From Paenibacillus sp. FSL R7-0204 (GTDB lineage: Bacteria; Bacillota; Bacilli; Paenibacillales; Paenibacillaceae), in assembly GCF_038002225.1 (NCBI RefSeq), contig NZ_JBBOCA010000001.1, forward strand, positions 7,192,001 through 7,256,000: 64,000 nucleotides of DNA, written 5' to 3'. How positions within the stretch are numbered: position 1 is the stretch's first letter; every line of letters begins with the position of its first letter. Of this stretch, positions 1 to 8,917 are shown one piece after another. Below the pieces are notes generated by a model. It did not search any database. It saw nothing but the letters and a program-made list of their open reading frames with translations, and was not told where the DNA came from. The position numbers and the translations under genes are program-made.

Positions 1-893
1 GCTGCCCAGTGCTCCAGCTTGTCCAGCACCGGCTGCAGTGTAACCGGAGCAGCCGGGCGCGCGCCAAGCCCTTGCCCGGCTATCCAGGCGGCCAGCGTTA
101 CCAGTACAGCCGCCGATAACGCTCTGGCTCCCCAGCGGGCGTAAGGAAGAACCTGCCTTCCTGTCCGTTCTTGCAGGTGGAGCAGGCCGCTTAAGGCACG
201 CAGCCACAGGATCAGCCCCGCCGTAACCAGTACATCCCCGGAAGTATTAACGGCATAGCCCATATCCAGTACCAGCAGATACACCAGCGTTACACCGGTG
301 AACAGAGCAATACTTCCTCTATACAGCGCGAGCTGCTGGACGGAGGACACCAGCAGTCCCCAGCCCAGCACCAGAATCAGCAGCCTGCTGTCCTCGCTTA
401 ATGCGGAGATCCGGCCGGAGAGCAGCAGTAGGGCATCCTGTCCGCTTTTCTCCATGGCATAGACCTTCAGCCAACCGCCCCCACCTCCCGCAGCAGCACA
501 GAGGCCATACCAGGTCATGAAGATTAGAAGAAGCTGCCCGCTTGCCTGGACAGGCCGGGGCAGCAGCAGACAGCCCCATGCGAGAAGTGCTGCTGCCGAG
601 AGCATCAGGAGCCGCAGGAGCTGTGCATGATCCGCTGCTGCAGTCAATCTGTAGAGCGGCAGCAGCCACAGCCCAAAGACGCCCATAATCGCCAAAGAGA
701 ACAGGCCGCGATAGTACAGGGGGCTGTTCTCTCTTTTACCCGCGTTGCTGTTCTCTGCAAGGTCTGATTCCTGCATCCCTGCCGCTGTAAACATGATGCT
801 TCCGTAGCGGCGCTGCCTGCTGTGGGTTGAGCCTTTCGGACTGGCTCCATACGTGCTGGCACTAGCAGGAGGTGGAGTTATCCGGGAATCCAT
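1..893 (-). CDS. TgpA-type transglutaminase membrane protein, N-terminal part (runs off the window)
   Basis: This is an open frame of about 297 codons read leftward and cut by the window edge. It starts at the ATG at 893, inside the end of the DUF58 gene (32 bp overlap), which implies translational coupling. After about 50 polar residues it is a series of hydrophobic helices (for example GLFSLAIMGVFGLWLLP and LRLLMLLSAAALLAWGC) ending in a soluble stretch, APVTLQPVLDKLEHW. This is the layout of the membrane domain of TgpA/YebA-like proteins, whose transglutaminase-like Cys-His-Asp domain would lie beyond position 1. The DUF58-then-TgpA order is the standard arrangement of this family, usually preceded by a MoxR ATPase that is missing here. 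The catalytic domain is not visible, so the family call rests on hydropathy and neighbour order. Confidence 0.72.
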   Translation of the reverse strand, partial: MDSRITPPPASASTYGASPKGSTHSRQRRYGSIMFTAAGMQESDLAENSNAGKRENSPLYYRGLFSLAIMGVFGLWLLPLYRLTAAADHAQLLRLLMLSAAALLAWGCLLLPRPVQASGQLLLIFMTWYGLCAAAGGGGGWLKVYAMEKSGQDALLLLSGRISALSEDSRLLILVLGWGLLVSSVQQLALYRGSIALFTGVTLVYLLVLDMGYAVNTSGDVLVTAGLILWLRALSGLLHLQERTGRQVLPYARWGARALSAAVLVTLAAWIAGQGLGARPAAPVTLQPVLDKLEHWA

Positions 894-2403
894 CAGGCTC
901 CGCCCCCTTGTACCCTTGTGCAGGAGCAGCATGGCTCAGACAGTGAATTCTCGCGCCAAGCCGCATTAGACTTCCCGCAATCGTATCCGAGGCAGGCGGT
1001 CTGCTGTCCCCGTACACCGCGGGATCATGCCCCGATGTTGCCCAGTCCTCCCGTGCCAGCCTGCTGCTGCGGGATAGCTCTGGCGTTGTACCCGCTGCTC
1101 CGGCGGGACTCCGCACAGGATTACCGGGAGTCCGGCCCCTAGAAGGCTGGTCCCAGACATAATACAGCTCCACTCTGATTCCCTGAACCAGGAAGCGGGC
1201 CAGTGTTCTCGCCGACTCCTCCTCCAGCCGGCCGGTAATGACGGATACCGTCATCCCGGGAATCCAGCTCTGCGACGCGTCCTCCAGCAATCTGCTGAGA
1301 CTCTGTGAGCCGGAGGGGGCAATCTCTGTAAGCAGATCCCGGACCCTCCCGGGAATCTGGCCCACACCCTCATGTCTGGCCATCCCTTCCGGCCAGCCGC
1401 CGCTGAAGAGCTGGATGTAGCTGCCGGAGCGCTCGGCAGAGAGCAGCAGGCCCATAGTAGCCGATACCGCCTGTTCAAAGGCCGGGATCACCGACCTCCG
1501 CTGGCTACGTGGAGCATGCGCGCCGCCGGGAATCTCATAATCCGCCGGACTGCTCGCAAGCACCATGCAGGTCATCTGCCCCGCTTCACGTTCCGGCACT
1601 CTGCTCTGCAAATTGCCTTTACGGGCACTGCTCTTCCAGTGAATCCGGCTGAACGGATCACCCGGCGCATAATCACGGATATCCGCTGCTTGCGGGCTGC
1701 TGTGGGTTCCCCGCCCGGATGCACGTTCTCCGGGCAACAAGCCGGTATCCGGCACTGCTGCGCCCATATATAGAGCTCTTGGCAGCACCTTGAAGCCCGT
1801 CTTGCCGCCCGGCTGGCAGCCTCCTGTGAACAGCCCCGGCAAATCTCCCCAGGTTACACTGCACCCATGAAGCTGATGCACCCCTCTGGGGACAGACAGC
1901 AGCTCATACGAATATTTGAAGGAGCGCCGGAAGCCGGGAAACAGCAGCTCCTGATGGCTGCCACCGCTCCAGTAATCGGTCACAATCATCCAGGGCAGCG
2001 GGATTCTGGCGGCAAAAGAAATCTGAACCTCCACAACAGCATCATCCCCCGCAGACAGACGTACAGGAGTAATCGTGCGCTGGACACTAACTCTCCGGGG
2101 ACCGCAGAGCTGCATCAGCAGGCCGCCGGACATAACCACTCCGCCAGCTGTCAGCAGCAGCAGGAGCGATTCTCCGCCGTGCCACATATATAGCCCTCCG
2201 GTAACCGCCATCAGGAGCAGCATTCGCCCCCACTCCCCGGCTGTGCGGCGGACGCGCTTCCGGGTGAACCCTGCAATCTCTGCATTCCCGTACCTGTTTT
2301 GCTGTGAATATACCTGTGATTTCGGATCTGTCAATGATGATGAGGACAAGGAGGACACCCTTCCATGGTCATAGACTAGCCCCCTGACAGCCCGTGGTTT
2401 CAC
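862..2403 (-). CDS. DUF58 family protein
   Basis: The 513-residue frame opens with GTG at 2403 and has no convincing ribosome site there. The first 50 residues are low-complexity and atypical, so the true start may be downstream, for example the ATG at 2223 (residue 61), preceded by GGGGAG. Two hydrophobic helices follow (about 61-78 and 80-98), then a soluble region. The DUF58 signature RDYAPGDPFSRIHWKSSAR is clear in mid-protein, and the C-terminal half resembles a von Willebrand A-like fold. Family members work with MoxR ATPases and TgpA proteins; their biochemical role is unproven. The tail after about residue 400 is polar and Gly/Pro/Arg-rich. It is coupled to the downstream TgpA gene. 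Confidence 0.82.
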   Translation of the reverse strand: MKPRAVRGLVYDHGRVSSLSSSSLTDPKSQVYSQQNRYGNAEIAGFTRKRVRRTAGEWGRMLLLMAVTGGLYMWHGGESLLLLLTAGGVVMSGGLLMQLCGPRRVSVQRTITPVRLSAGDDAVVEVQISFAARIPLPWMIVTDYWSGGSHQELLFPGFRRSFKYSYELLSVPRGVHQLHGCSVTWGDLPGLFTGGCQPGGKTGFKVLPRALYMGAAVPDTGLLPGERASGRGTHSSPQAADIRDYAPGDPFSRIHWKSSARKGNLQSRVPEREAGQMTCMVLASSPADYEIPGGAHAPRSQRRSVIPAFEQAVSATMGLLLSAERSGSYIQLFSGGWPEGMARHEGVGQIPGRVRDLLTEIAPSGSQSLSRLLEDASQSWIPGMTVSVITGRLEEESARTLARFLVQGIRVELYYVWDQPSRGRTPGNPVRSPAGAAGTTPELSRSSRLAREDWATSGHDPAVYGDSRPPASDTIAGSLMRLGARIHCLSHAAPAQGYKGAEPDGFPDNSTSC

Positions 2404-2559
2404 TGGCTATACCGCTTGCTGAGGCCTGTTGCTATCTATTCTTTCCACGAAAAAGGATGCCCAGACATTCAGCCGCCGCTTTTCCCCGCTAGCTCTCCCT
2501 GTTCTCTGCTCTCCTTGCCATTCCCTCCATCCAGCCCTCCTCCCAACCGGATATCAGCC

Positions 2560-3984
2560 TTAAGCTGCGGTAACCCTGCGCTCCTCTGCATTAACAAAGG
2601 CTTCAGCACCCGGATGACCTGCCGCCTCCAGCAGCATACGCAGGGGTACCCAGAGGGAGGAGCCTTGGAGCTGCACCTGTGCCGCCTTGTACTCTGCTGT
2701 ACCGTCCGGCCAGTGAATGCCCACCTCCTGCTTCTGTGAGTCTAACGTCATGCTGCGGCCGTTCCAGCTTACAGCTGCGCTCCGGGTAACCGCATTCCAG
2801 CCAACCCGTCCGCCCAGCCGTTCCACGGTGGCGCGTAGCGGAACGTAGTACTGCCCGTCCTGGAGACGGTATTCTCCGGGCTTCAGCTTGGCCTCCATCC
2901 CGCCAATCTCAAGTGCAAGCGCCTTGCCTGGTGCAAACAACTCCGCATTTGGGACAATATTAGCCGATATCCAATCCTGTGAAGGTTTGCTCCGATGAAG
3001 GGAGGCTGCCTTGGAGGACACCCTGAACTGTACGGGATCACTCTGCGCATCCAGAACACCGAACTCATAACCGGCTGCTCTGTAGCGTTCAATGATAGCA
3101 GGCAGCGCCTTGGCGCTCTGTTCATGGCCCGATCCGTCATGCAGCAGCAATACCACACCGGAAGAGGTCAAGTCAGCCACAGAAGCCTGTACAATCTCCG
3201 CAGCGGGCACTCCCCGGCGGCGGGAATCCCCGCTGTCCACAGTCCAGTCCATCACCCCGTAGCCCGCCTGCTTCAGCAGATTGAAGTATGTACTGTCGAA
3301 ATGGCCGAACGTGCCGCCCGGCGCACGGACAAGCTGCGGACGGACGCCTGTGATCTCACATACCGTTTCCTCCGTCTGTTTGATTTGTCGCCAGAATTCC
3401 GTGAAGCCGCTATATAAATCATGATAGTTATGATTGTAGGTATGGTTGCCGATAGCATGCCCCTGCTCCCAGATAGCCTTGATCAGCTCGGGACGGCCTG
3501 CGGCCTGATCCCCCAGCACGAAAAAGGTCGCCTTAACCCCCTGCTCCTGCAATATGCTGAGTACCTTGGGAGTAACTGCGCTTGGCCCGTCGTCAAAAGT
3601 CAGATAGACCACCTTCTCCTTGTGGTGTCCGGCTGCTGGAGCAGCTTTTCCCGCAGCAGCGGATACTTGGTGTATAGCGGGAGCAGGACGCTCTGCACCT
3701 GCTTTAGGGGCTGAACCGCCCGAAATATGCGGCTGCCGTAATTCTCCGGTTGTCATTCTGGCCGCTGCCGGACGCAAATCTTGCACCGGGACAGCCGGAG
3801 CATTATTCTTAGAGAGTAGAGGTAACGTTCTGCCTGTCTCTGCCTGTAGGTAGTACTTACTCCGTGAACCGGAAGAATCCCCCTGCCCTCCATAAGCTGA
3901 CACACCCAGACTTAGCACAACAGCAATAACAAGCAACCCGCAGATCATGATGCGGCGGATAGAATTTTCCCGGTTGTCCTTCAT
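2560..3984 (-). CDS. secreted polysaccharide deacetylase with copper-amine-oxidase-like C-terminal domain
   Basis: 474 residues from the ATG at 3984, chosen because GGAGGT sits 7 nt upstream; the frame stays open further upstream. Residues 10-31 form an N-terminal membrane or signal segment, followed by a Pro/Ala-rich linker. The NodB deacetylase domain covers about 125-310: YLTFDDGP (metal Asp132, catalytic Asp131), HTYNH (metal His181 and His185), RAPGG at 220-224 and LLHDG at 280-284. All catalytic motifs are intact. Residues about 375-470 resemble the copper amine oxidase N-terminal domain common on Paenibacillus surface proteins (YVPLRATVERLGG and LWVPLRMLLEAAG). It likely de-N-acetylates peptidoglycan or another surface glycan. 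It is divergent from dedA. Confidence 0.88.
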   Translation of the reverse strand: MKDNRENSIRRIMICGLLVIAVVLSLGVSAYGGQGDSSGSRSKYYLQAETGRTLPLLSKNNAPAVPVQDLRPAAARMTTGELRQPHISGGSAPKAGAERPAPAIHQVSAAAGKAAPAAGHHKEKVVYLTFDDGPSAVTPKVLSILQEQGVKATFFVLGDQAAGRPELIKAIWEQGHAIGNHTYNHNYHDLYSGFTEFWRQIKQTEETVCEITGVRPQLVRAPGGTFGHFDSTYFNLLKQAGYGVMDWTVDSGDSRRRGVPAAEIVQASVADLTSSGVVLLLHDGSGHEQSAKALPAIIERYRAAGYEFGVLDAQSDPVQFRVSSKAASLHRSKPSQDWISANIVPNAELFAPGKALALEIGGMEAKLKPGEYRLQDGQYYVPLRATVERLGGRVGWNAVTRSAAVSWNGRSMTLDSQKQEVGIHWPDGTAEYKAAQVQLQGSSLWVPLRMLLEAAGHPGAEAFVNAEERRVTAA

Positions 3985-4032
3985 CTTCTCTACCTCCAGC
4001 ATTCTATTGGCGCTCCCGCACCATTTGGTAGA

Positions 4033-4061
4033 TTGTATGAAGACAAGCTTCAGAATAGAAT
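4033..4061 (+). promoter_or_regulatory. sigma-A promoter for dedA
   Basis: TTGTAT at 4033-4038 and TAGAAT at 4056-4061 are separated by 17 bp, about 30 bp before the dedA start. The region is shared with the divergent deacetylase gene. Confidence 0.5.
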
Positions 4062-4092
4062 AGGCGCGCAGCCTTTGGAGAGTGAAGAATCT

Positions 4093-4773
4093 ATGGATAT
4101 GCTGAAATGGATACAAGAATTGTTTGCGAGCTATGGTTATAGCGTATTGTTCTTCGGGCTTTTGCTCGAATTTATCGCCCTGCCTTTTCCCGGGGAGACC
4201 ACGATGGCCTTCGCAGGATTTCTCTCTTACACCGGGAGGCTGGATTTCTTCACCCTGGTGATCGTAGCCTTCTTAGGGACTACAATCGGGATGACCATTA
4301 CTTATTTCATTGGACTGAGGGCCGGTCTGCCCTTTATCCAGCGGTACGGCAAATGGTTCATGTTCTCTCCCGCCAAGCTGGAAAAGACACAGCGCTGGTT
4401 CGAGAAATACGGCAGCGTGCTGATCTCCATCGGCTATTTCATCCCCGGCGTCCGCCACTTCACCGGTTATTTTGCCGGGATTATCGCCCTGCCCTTCCGT
4501 AAATTCGCTATGTATGCCTACGGGGGCGCAATATTCTGGGTAGTGTTATTCCTGGGAATCGGCAAAATCTTCGGCCCGCAGTGGATGGGCATCTTCCACC
4601 TGATCGAATCCTACGCCCTCTGGATCGCGGTAGGTGTGCTGGCCATCGCCGCGCTGATTGTCATCTACCGTTACCGGGCCGCCATTTCTCTCCGGCTGCG
4701 CCGGCGCAAGCCGGTGGCTACGATTGAACCCAAGGTCCAAGTGAAGGTCAAAGAAACTTCCAAGACCCGCTAA
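4093..4773 (+). CDS. DedA family membrane protein
   Basis: 226 residues. The ATG at 4093 is preferred because GGAGAG lies about 10 nt upstream; the frame extends upstream without a better start. The protein is hydrophobic, with the SNARE-associated/DedA (VTT) domain across most of its length. It shows the family signature of a re-entrant E-FxxxPGE loop (LLEFIALPFPGETTMAFAG), then FFIPGVRHFTGYFAGI-like sequence (here GYFIPGVRHFTGYFAG). The tail is basic. Family members translocate or scramble lipids such as undecaprenyl phosphate or phosphatidylethanolamine and maintain membrane homeostasis. The WYL regulator starts 39 bp downstream and may be cotranscribed. Confidence 0.88.
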   Translation: MDMLKWIQELFASYGYSVLFFGLLLEFIALPFPGETTMAFAGFLSYTGRLDFFTLVIVAFLGTTIGMTITYFIGLRAGLPFIQRYGKWFMFSPAKLEKTQRWFEKYGSVLISIGYFIPGVRHFTGYFAGIIALPFRKFAMYAYGGAIFWVVLFLGIGKIFGPQWMGIFHLIESYALWIAVGVLAIAALIVIYRYRAAISLRLRRRKPVATIEPKVQVKVKETSKTR

Positions 4774-4811
4774 TCCCTACCTCACCTAACGCCTGAAAGA
4801 AGGTTTTCCTG

Positions 4812-5765
4812 TTGAAAATAGACCGTCTGCTCTCCATCGTCATTCTGCTGCTGAACCGGCCGCTGATTCAGGCCAAGGAGCTGGCCGATATGTTCGAGGT
4901 CTCCGTGCGTACGATTTACCGCGATATAGACAGCATTAACAGCGCAGGCATCCCTGTGGTTACCTATCAGGGCGCAGGGGGCGGCATCGGCCTCATGCAG
5001 GGCTACCGGCTGGACCGCAACGTGTTATCGGAACGCGAGCTGGCCGATATTTTCAATGCGCTGCAAAGCGCCTCTTCCATCGGAGGAGGCGGCCATCAGC
5101 TATTGATGGAGAAAATCAGCAGTATCGTCCCTCCCTCCCAGATCGCCGCCTTCCGCAGTAAAACCACCCGGATGATTGTCGATTTCTCCCCTTGGGAGCT
5201 GACAGGTCCGCTGGAGGAGCGGCTGAACCTCCTTAAAGAAGCCTTGGAGGAAGAGGTCACGGTCACTTTTGAATACATAACGGCCGAAGGCAGGGTAAGT
5301 GTGCGTACAATCGAGCCATATACGCTGGTCCTTAAGGGACAGTTCTGGTACTTATACGGGTTCTGCCAGGACCGTCAGGATTTCCGCCTCTTCAAGCTGC
5401 TGCGGATGAAAGCGCTGGTGAAGGAGAACAGCCACTATATCCGCCAGGATATCCCTCTTACTGAGCTGCCGTGGAGCAGTGCCTGGAAGGAACCGCAGAA
5501 TCTCACGCCGGTCACGCTGCGTTTCACGCCAGAAGGCAAGCATCTAGCCGAGGAATACTTCGACTGTGAGACGCTCCAGCGGGAGGATACCGGCGGATAT
5601 ACCCTCACAGTCAAATACCCTGAGAATGATTGGCTGTACGGCTTCCTGCTAAGCTTCGGGACCGTCCTGGAGGTGCTGGGACCGGAGCATGTCCGCCGCA
5701 GATTAGGCGAGGTGGCCCGCGGCGTCGCGGCGGCATATTCAGCAGATCTGGCGGAGACGCAATAA
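4812..5765 (+). CDS. YafY-like transcriptional regulator (HTH_11 plus WYL domain)
   Basis: 317 residues from a TTG start at 4812 with AGAAGG about 9 nt upstream. Residues 1-60 are a DeoR/HTH_11 winged helix (LIQAKELADMFEVSVRTIYRDIDSI). The middle and C-terminus contain the WYL ligand-sensing domain (about 135-215, TLVLKGQFWYLYGFCQDRQDFR) and a WCX-like C-terminal extension. WYL proteins sense small molecules or nucleic acids; many act on neighbouring genes. It follows dedA by 39 bp, so an effect on dedA is possible but unproven. Confidence 0.85.
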   Translation: MKIDRLLSIVILLLNRPLIQAKELADMFEVSVRTIYRDIDSINSAGIPVVTYQGAGGGIGLMQGYRLDRNVLSERELADIFNALQSASSIGGGGHQLLMEKISSIVPPSQIAAFRSKTTRMIVDFSPWELTGPLEERLNLLKEALEEEVTVTFEYITAEGRVSVRTIEPYTLVLKGQFWYLYGFCQDRQDFRLFKLLRMKALVKENSHYIRQDIPLTELPWSSAWKEPQNLTPVTLRFTPEGKHLAEEYFDCETLQREDTGGYTLTVKYPENDWLYGFLLSFGTVLEVLGPEHVRRRLGEVARGVAAAYSADLAETQ

Positions 5766-5813
5766 CCCCCCGCCCGCATTCAAGCACGTACAATCTTTTT
5801 CCATCCGCATACG

Positions 5814-5922
5814 AACCTGAATCTATGTTGTCAGGTTTGCCAGTTTATACTCCTAAGAGAGAAGCTGGTTATTGACTGGTGGCTGGGGAGGAAGCAGGAC
5901 AGTGGGGTAGTTCTGCTTCCTC
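5814..5922. other. two intergenic stem-loops
   Basis: AACCTGA (5814-5820) pairs with TCAGGTT (5831-5837). GAGGAAGCAG (5888-5897) pairs perfectly with CTGCTTCCTC (5913-5922), and flanking bases extend the stem. They precede the terminator at 5932 in the 329-bp gap between the convergent WYL and MFS genes. No gene is seen in this gap. Confidence 0.5.
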
Positions 5923-5931
5923 TCCAGACGC

Positions 5932-5981
5932 AAAAAGACGATCCGGCAACCGTTAACGGTTATACCGGATCGTCTTTTTTA
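5932..5981. terminator. bidirectional rho-independent terminator
   Basis: AAAAAGACGATCCGG (5932-5946) pairs with CCGGATCGTCTTTTTT (5965-5980). There is an A-run on one flank and a T-run on the other, so it can end both the rightward WYL gene and the leftward MFS gene. Confidence 0.85.
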
Positions 5982-6082
5982 AAATATAAGAATTTATATG
6001 TTTCACACGATAACTTGTCCTTCTATTTCTCGCTGAAACGGTACCGTCCTTTAAAAGGACGGCAAAGCCGTTTCCACTTGTA
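5981..6082 (+). repeat. ~100-bp dispersed hairpin repeat, copy 1
   Basis: It begins ATATAAGAATTTATAT (a short palindrome) and ends CCGTTTCCACTTG. The core is an imperfect hairpin: GAAACGG pairs with CCGTTTC, enclosing CCGTCCTT paired with AAGGACGG around a 3-nt loop. It differs from copy 3 at about 3 of 100 positions. It lies directly after the MFS stop codon (6095, minus strand). Confidence 0.85.
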
Positions 6083-6094
6083 CTGTATACAGGA

Positions 6095-7627
6095 TTATGC
6101 TCTCTGTGATTTCGTCAGGTTCGGCTGCGGCTGTCCGCCTTCCGCTTCTTCCGTCTTCAGGAAGTCGGGCTGCGGAGAGGTCTTGCGGATGAACAGCGCC
6201 AGCACTAGGGCAACAACAGTCACCCAGGTTGCTACAGCGAACGCATGGGTAATCCCGTTAATCGTTGCGTCCTGTGTAAGCTTAAGCATCGCAGCTTTAT
6301 CGGTCTTCGACACCGCACCGCTTACCAGTGCATCTGTAATGTTGCTCTTCGTACGGTTGGTCATCAGGCTGACGAACAGGGCCATCCCCAGTGCGCCGCC
6401 CACGGTACGCAGGGTGTTGGACATGGCTGTACCATGGGAAGCCAGACGCTGCGGCAGCTGGTTCAGACCGGCAGTGACGATAGGCATCATCAGCATTGAC
6501 ATCCCGAACATCCGGGCTGTATACGTTAGGATCAGGTGGGTATAGGTGGTAGTGGTGCTGATCTGGCTGAATTCCCAGGTCGTCACAGTGGTGATAGCAA
6601 GGCCGATAACCGCCAGCCATCTGGCGCCGATTTTATCAAATATAATTCCGGTGATCGGTGACATAACACCCATCAGAACCGCACCCGGGAGCAGCATCAG
6701 TCCGGATTCCATCGGTGTAAAGCCGCGGATGGTCTGCAGATAGATCGGCAGCAGGATCATCCCTGCATACATAGCCATAGTGACGATAATGTTGATCACG
6801 GTAGTTAGTGAGAACATGTTGTATCGGAAAATGCGGAATTCAAGCAGCGGCTTATCCGCGGTCAGCTCACGCCACACGAACAGTCCCAGGGACACGATAC
6901 CCAGGATCAGACAAAGAATAACGGTCGTACTTCCCCAGCCGTCTGTTCCGGCGTCACTGAAGCCGTAGAGCAGCCCGCCGAAGCCCAGGGTCGATAAGAT
7001 CACACCTGGTTTATCCAGCTTCGGAGAAGTCAGCTTACCGACATTCTGCATAGTCTTCATGCCGAGCAGCATCGAGAAGATGGCCAGCGGAAGCACAATG
7101 TAGAACAACACGCGCCAGGAATAGTTCTGCACGACCCAACCGGACAAGGTAGGTCCGACAGCCGGAGCAAAAATCATCGCAACCGCCATCAGTCCCATCG
7201 CCTTGCCCCGTTCTTCAATCGGGAAGATACGCAGGAACACAATGTTCATCAGCGGCATCAGGATTCCGGCACCTACGGCCTGAATGACTCTGCCGACCAT
7301 AATCATCTCAAAGCCTGTTCCTATTGCACAGACTAGAGTACCTATTGAAAATAACATCATTGCTGTCGTAAAGAGCTGGCGGGTCGTAAATTTCTCCACC
7401 AGATAGGCGCTGATCGGCACAAGCACACCGTTAACCAGCATGAATCCTGTCGTCAGCCATTGGGCCGTATTGGCGAGGATATTCAGATCCTCCATCATTT
7501 TGGGCAGCGCCACATTCATCAGTGTCTGATTCAATAACGCCACGAAGGCGCCGATCAGGAGCGCTGCGATAATCGGGCCTCTGCGGACCGTCTTGGACGG
7601 TGCATTACCGGCTGTAATTGTACTCAT
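6095..7627 (-). CDS. MFS drug efflux transporter, DHA2 (EmrB/QacA) family
   Basis: 510 residues with about 14 hydrophobic helices, as in the 14-TMS DHA2 family. Recognisable features are the first helix with LLNQTLMNVALPKMMEDL, the motif-A-like loop LVEKFTTRQLFTTAMM, and motif C-type PAVGPTLSGWVVQNYSWR. Proton-driven export of lipophilic drugs or toxic metabolites is the family role; the substrate cannot be read from sequence. Its start overlaps the marR stop by 4 bp (ATGA), so the pair is translationally coupled and presumably derepressed by the MarR ligand. Confidence 0.92.
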   Translation of the reverse strand: MSTITAGNAPSKTVRRGPIIAALLIGAFVALLNQTLMNVALPKMMEDLNILANTAQWLTTGFMLVNGVLVPISAYLVEKFTTRQLFTTAMMLFSIGTLVCAIGTGFEMIMVGRVIQAVGAGILMPLMNIVFLRIFPIEERGKAMGLMAVAMIFAPAVGPTLSGWVVQNYSWRVLFYIVLPLAIFSMLLGMKTMQNVGKLTSPKLDKPGVILSTLGFGGLLYGFSDAGTDGWGSTTVILCLILGIVSLGLFVWRELTADKPLLEFRIFRYNMFSLTTVINIIVTMAMYAGMILLPIYLQTIRGFTPMESGLMLLPGAVLMGVMSPITGIIFDKIGARWLAVIGLAITTVTTWEFSQISTTTTYTHLILTYTARMFGMSMLMMPIVTAGLNQLPQRLASHGTAMSNTLRTVGGALGMALFVSLMTNRTKSNITDALVSGAVSKTDKAAMLKLTQDATINGITHAFAVATWVTVVALVLALFIRKTSPQPDFLKTEEAEGGQPQPNLTKSQRA

Positions 7628-8076
7628 AGCTTCTTGTTGTCTCTCCCTTGTTCTAGAATTCGGATAATTTCACCATGCAGCCGCAGCAGCTCCTGTACAT
7701 CCTCCGCAGGAATGTCAGCCAAGGGCTGCAAATGTCTTCGGAGTGACTGTCTGCTGAGCAGACGGATCTCCTTGCCTTTCTCAGTCATCGCCAGCTTAAA
7801 TATTCGTCTGTCGCTCTGCGAGCGTTCCCTGGTAATCAGTCCGGCCTTCACCATCCGGTCCACTACACCGCTGGCTGCGCTGTTGCCCAGATGCAGAAGA
7901 TCGGCCAGCTCCGTGATCCCGATATCGGGATGCAAGGATAATTTACGCAATACCATCAGTTGGGTAGATGTGATGTTAAGCTCCTCTGCATCCTTCCACA
8001 GAAGCTGCTGGAAATTATGGGTAATGCAGCGGAAAGAGGACAGAATATCGTCCAGTTGCTTTTCCTTTTCTTCCAA
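7624..8076 (-). CDS. MarR family transcriptional repressor of the efflux operon
   Basis: 150 residues from a TTG start at 8076, with GGAGGG about 10 nt upstream. A winged helix spans about 40-110 (LSLHPDIGITELADLLHLGNSAASGVVDRMVKAGLITRERSQSDRRIF), including the MarR wing DRR motif. Helices at both ends form the dimer interface. It leads the operon with the MFS transporter. A perfect 12-bp palindrome lies just after the promoter, so autorepression of the operon is the simplest model. Confidence 0.93.
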   Translation of the reverse strand: MEEKEKQLDDILSSFRCITHNFQQLLWKDAEELNITSTQLMVLRKLSLHPDIGITELADLLHLGNSAASGVVDRMVKAGLITRERSQSDRRIFKLAMTEKGKEIRLLSRQSLRRHLQPLADIPAEDVQELLRLHGEIIRILEQGRDNKKL

Positions 8077-8112
8077 GCCTTATCCCTCCACAAGCATAAT
8101 GCACAATAATAC

Positions 8113-8155
8113 TTCGCATGCGAACTATTTTACTATTTACCTATTTATCCGTCAA
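8113..8155 (-). promoter_or_regulatory. marR-MFS promoter with overlapping palindromic operator
   Basis: On the minus strand TTGACG (8155-8150), a 17-bp spacer and TAAAAT (8132-8127) form a good sigma-A promoter. The palindrome TTCGCATGCGAA at 8113-8124 falls at the expected transcription start, a typical place for a MarR operator. Confidence 0.75.
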
Positions 8156-8205
8156 TGATTTTCTTGCAGAAATTTTCTGAAAATTACGGAAAGCGAGGAT
8201 TAAAC

Positions 8206-8892
8206 ATGAATTCTGAACAACGCAATCACTGGAACGGGCAGCATAAAATTTTGACGGGAATCATCACCAAGCCAGGGGCGCATACCGAAGCAGTCGCTAT
8301 CGCTCTGGAGCTGCACACTGCTCTCTACGCTTCTGAAGAAAGCAACGGGCAACAGGCAACCTATGAGGATTCCTTATGGGACCAGCTGCTGGAGTCCACC
8401 GTACGCAGCTACCCGGTGCAGACACCCGGCAGCCGTAATTCTATAGTCTGGCATCTCTGGCACAGTGCACGGATTGAGGATATCACCATGAACATCCTGG
8501 GGGCTGACCGTGAGCAGGTGCTTCATACAGAGCGCTTTGCAGATAGGCTTCAGACCCCTTTCCTTCATTCCGGCAACGGGATGAGTGAACGAGATGTCGC
8601 TGCACTCAGCAGAGAGGTCAATCTTGGGGCGCTGGCCGAGTACCGTCGCGCCGTCGCCTGCAGAACGCGTTCCATCCTATCCTCTCTGGAACCGGGACAG
8701 CTCGGGATGAAGGCAACTCCGGCGCAGTTCGAGAGAGTCCGGGAAGAGAAGGCCGTTCTGGACAGCGAGCAGTGGCTAATGGATTACTGGAGCGGCAAGA
8801 CCTTTGCCGGTCAGGTGCTGATGCCGGCCACCCGGCATAACTTCGTCCATCTGAACAAAGCGATGCAGGTGAAACAGAAGCTGCAGAAGTGA
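8206..8892 (+). CDS. DinB/DUF664-like four-helix-bundle protein
   Basis: 228 residues from the ATG at 8206, preceded by AGCGAGGA; an in-frame upstream extension has no ribosome site. The protein is helical. It has a His-rich pair of motifs typical of the DinB (metal-binding helical bundle) superfamily: IVWHLWHSARIED in the middle and TRHNFVHLNKA at the C-terminus. Three His residues at these places usually bind one metal. Family members include thiol transferases such as bacillithiol S-transferase, but the assignment here is only to superfamily level. It is divergent from marR across 129 bp. Confidence 0.65.
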   Translation: MNSEQRNHWNGQHKILTGIITKPGAHTEAVAIALELHTALYASEESNGQQATYEDSLWDQLLESTVRSYPVQTPGSRNSIVWHLWHSARIEDITMNILGADREQVLHTERFADRLQTPFLHSGNGMSERDVAALSREVNLGALAEYRRAVACRTRSILSSLEPGQLGMKATPAQFERVREEKAVLDSEQWLMDYWSGKTFAGQVLMPATRHNFVHLNKAMQVKQKLQK

Positions 8893-8917
8893 AACGGGGG
8901 TATCCGGAGGATTTGAC

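Noticed and set aside
5981..6082. Insertion sequence or transposon end
   Set aside because: No transposase, terminal inverted repeats or target duplications are visible; better described as a REP/MITE-like element.
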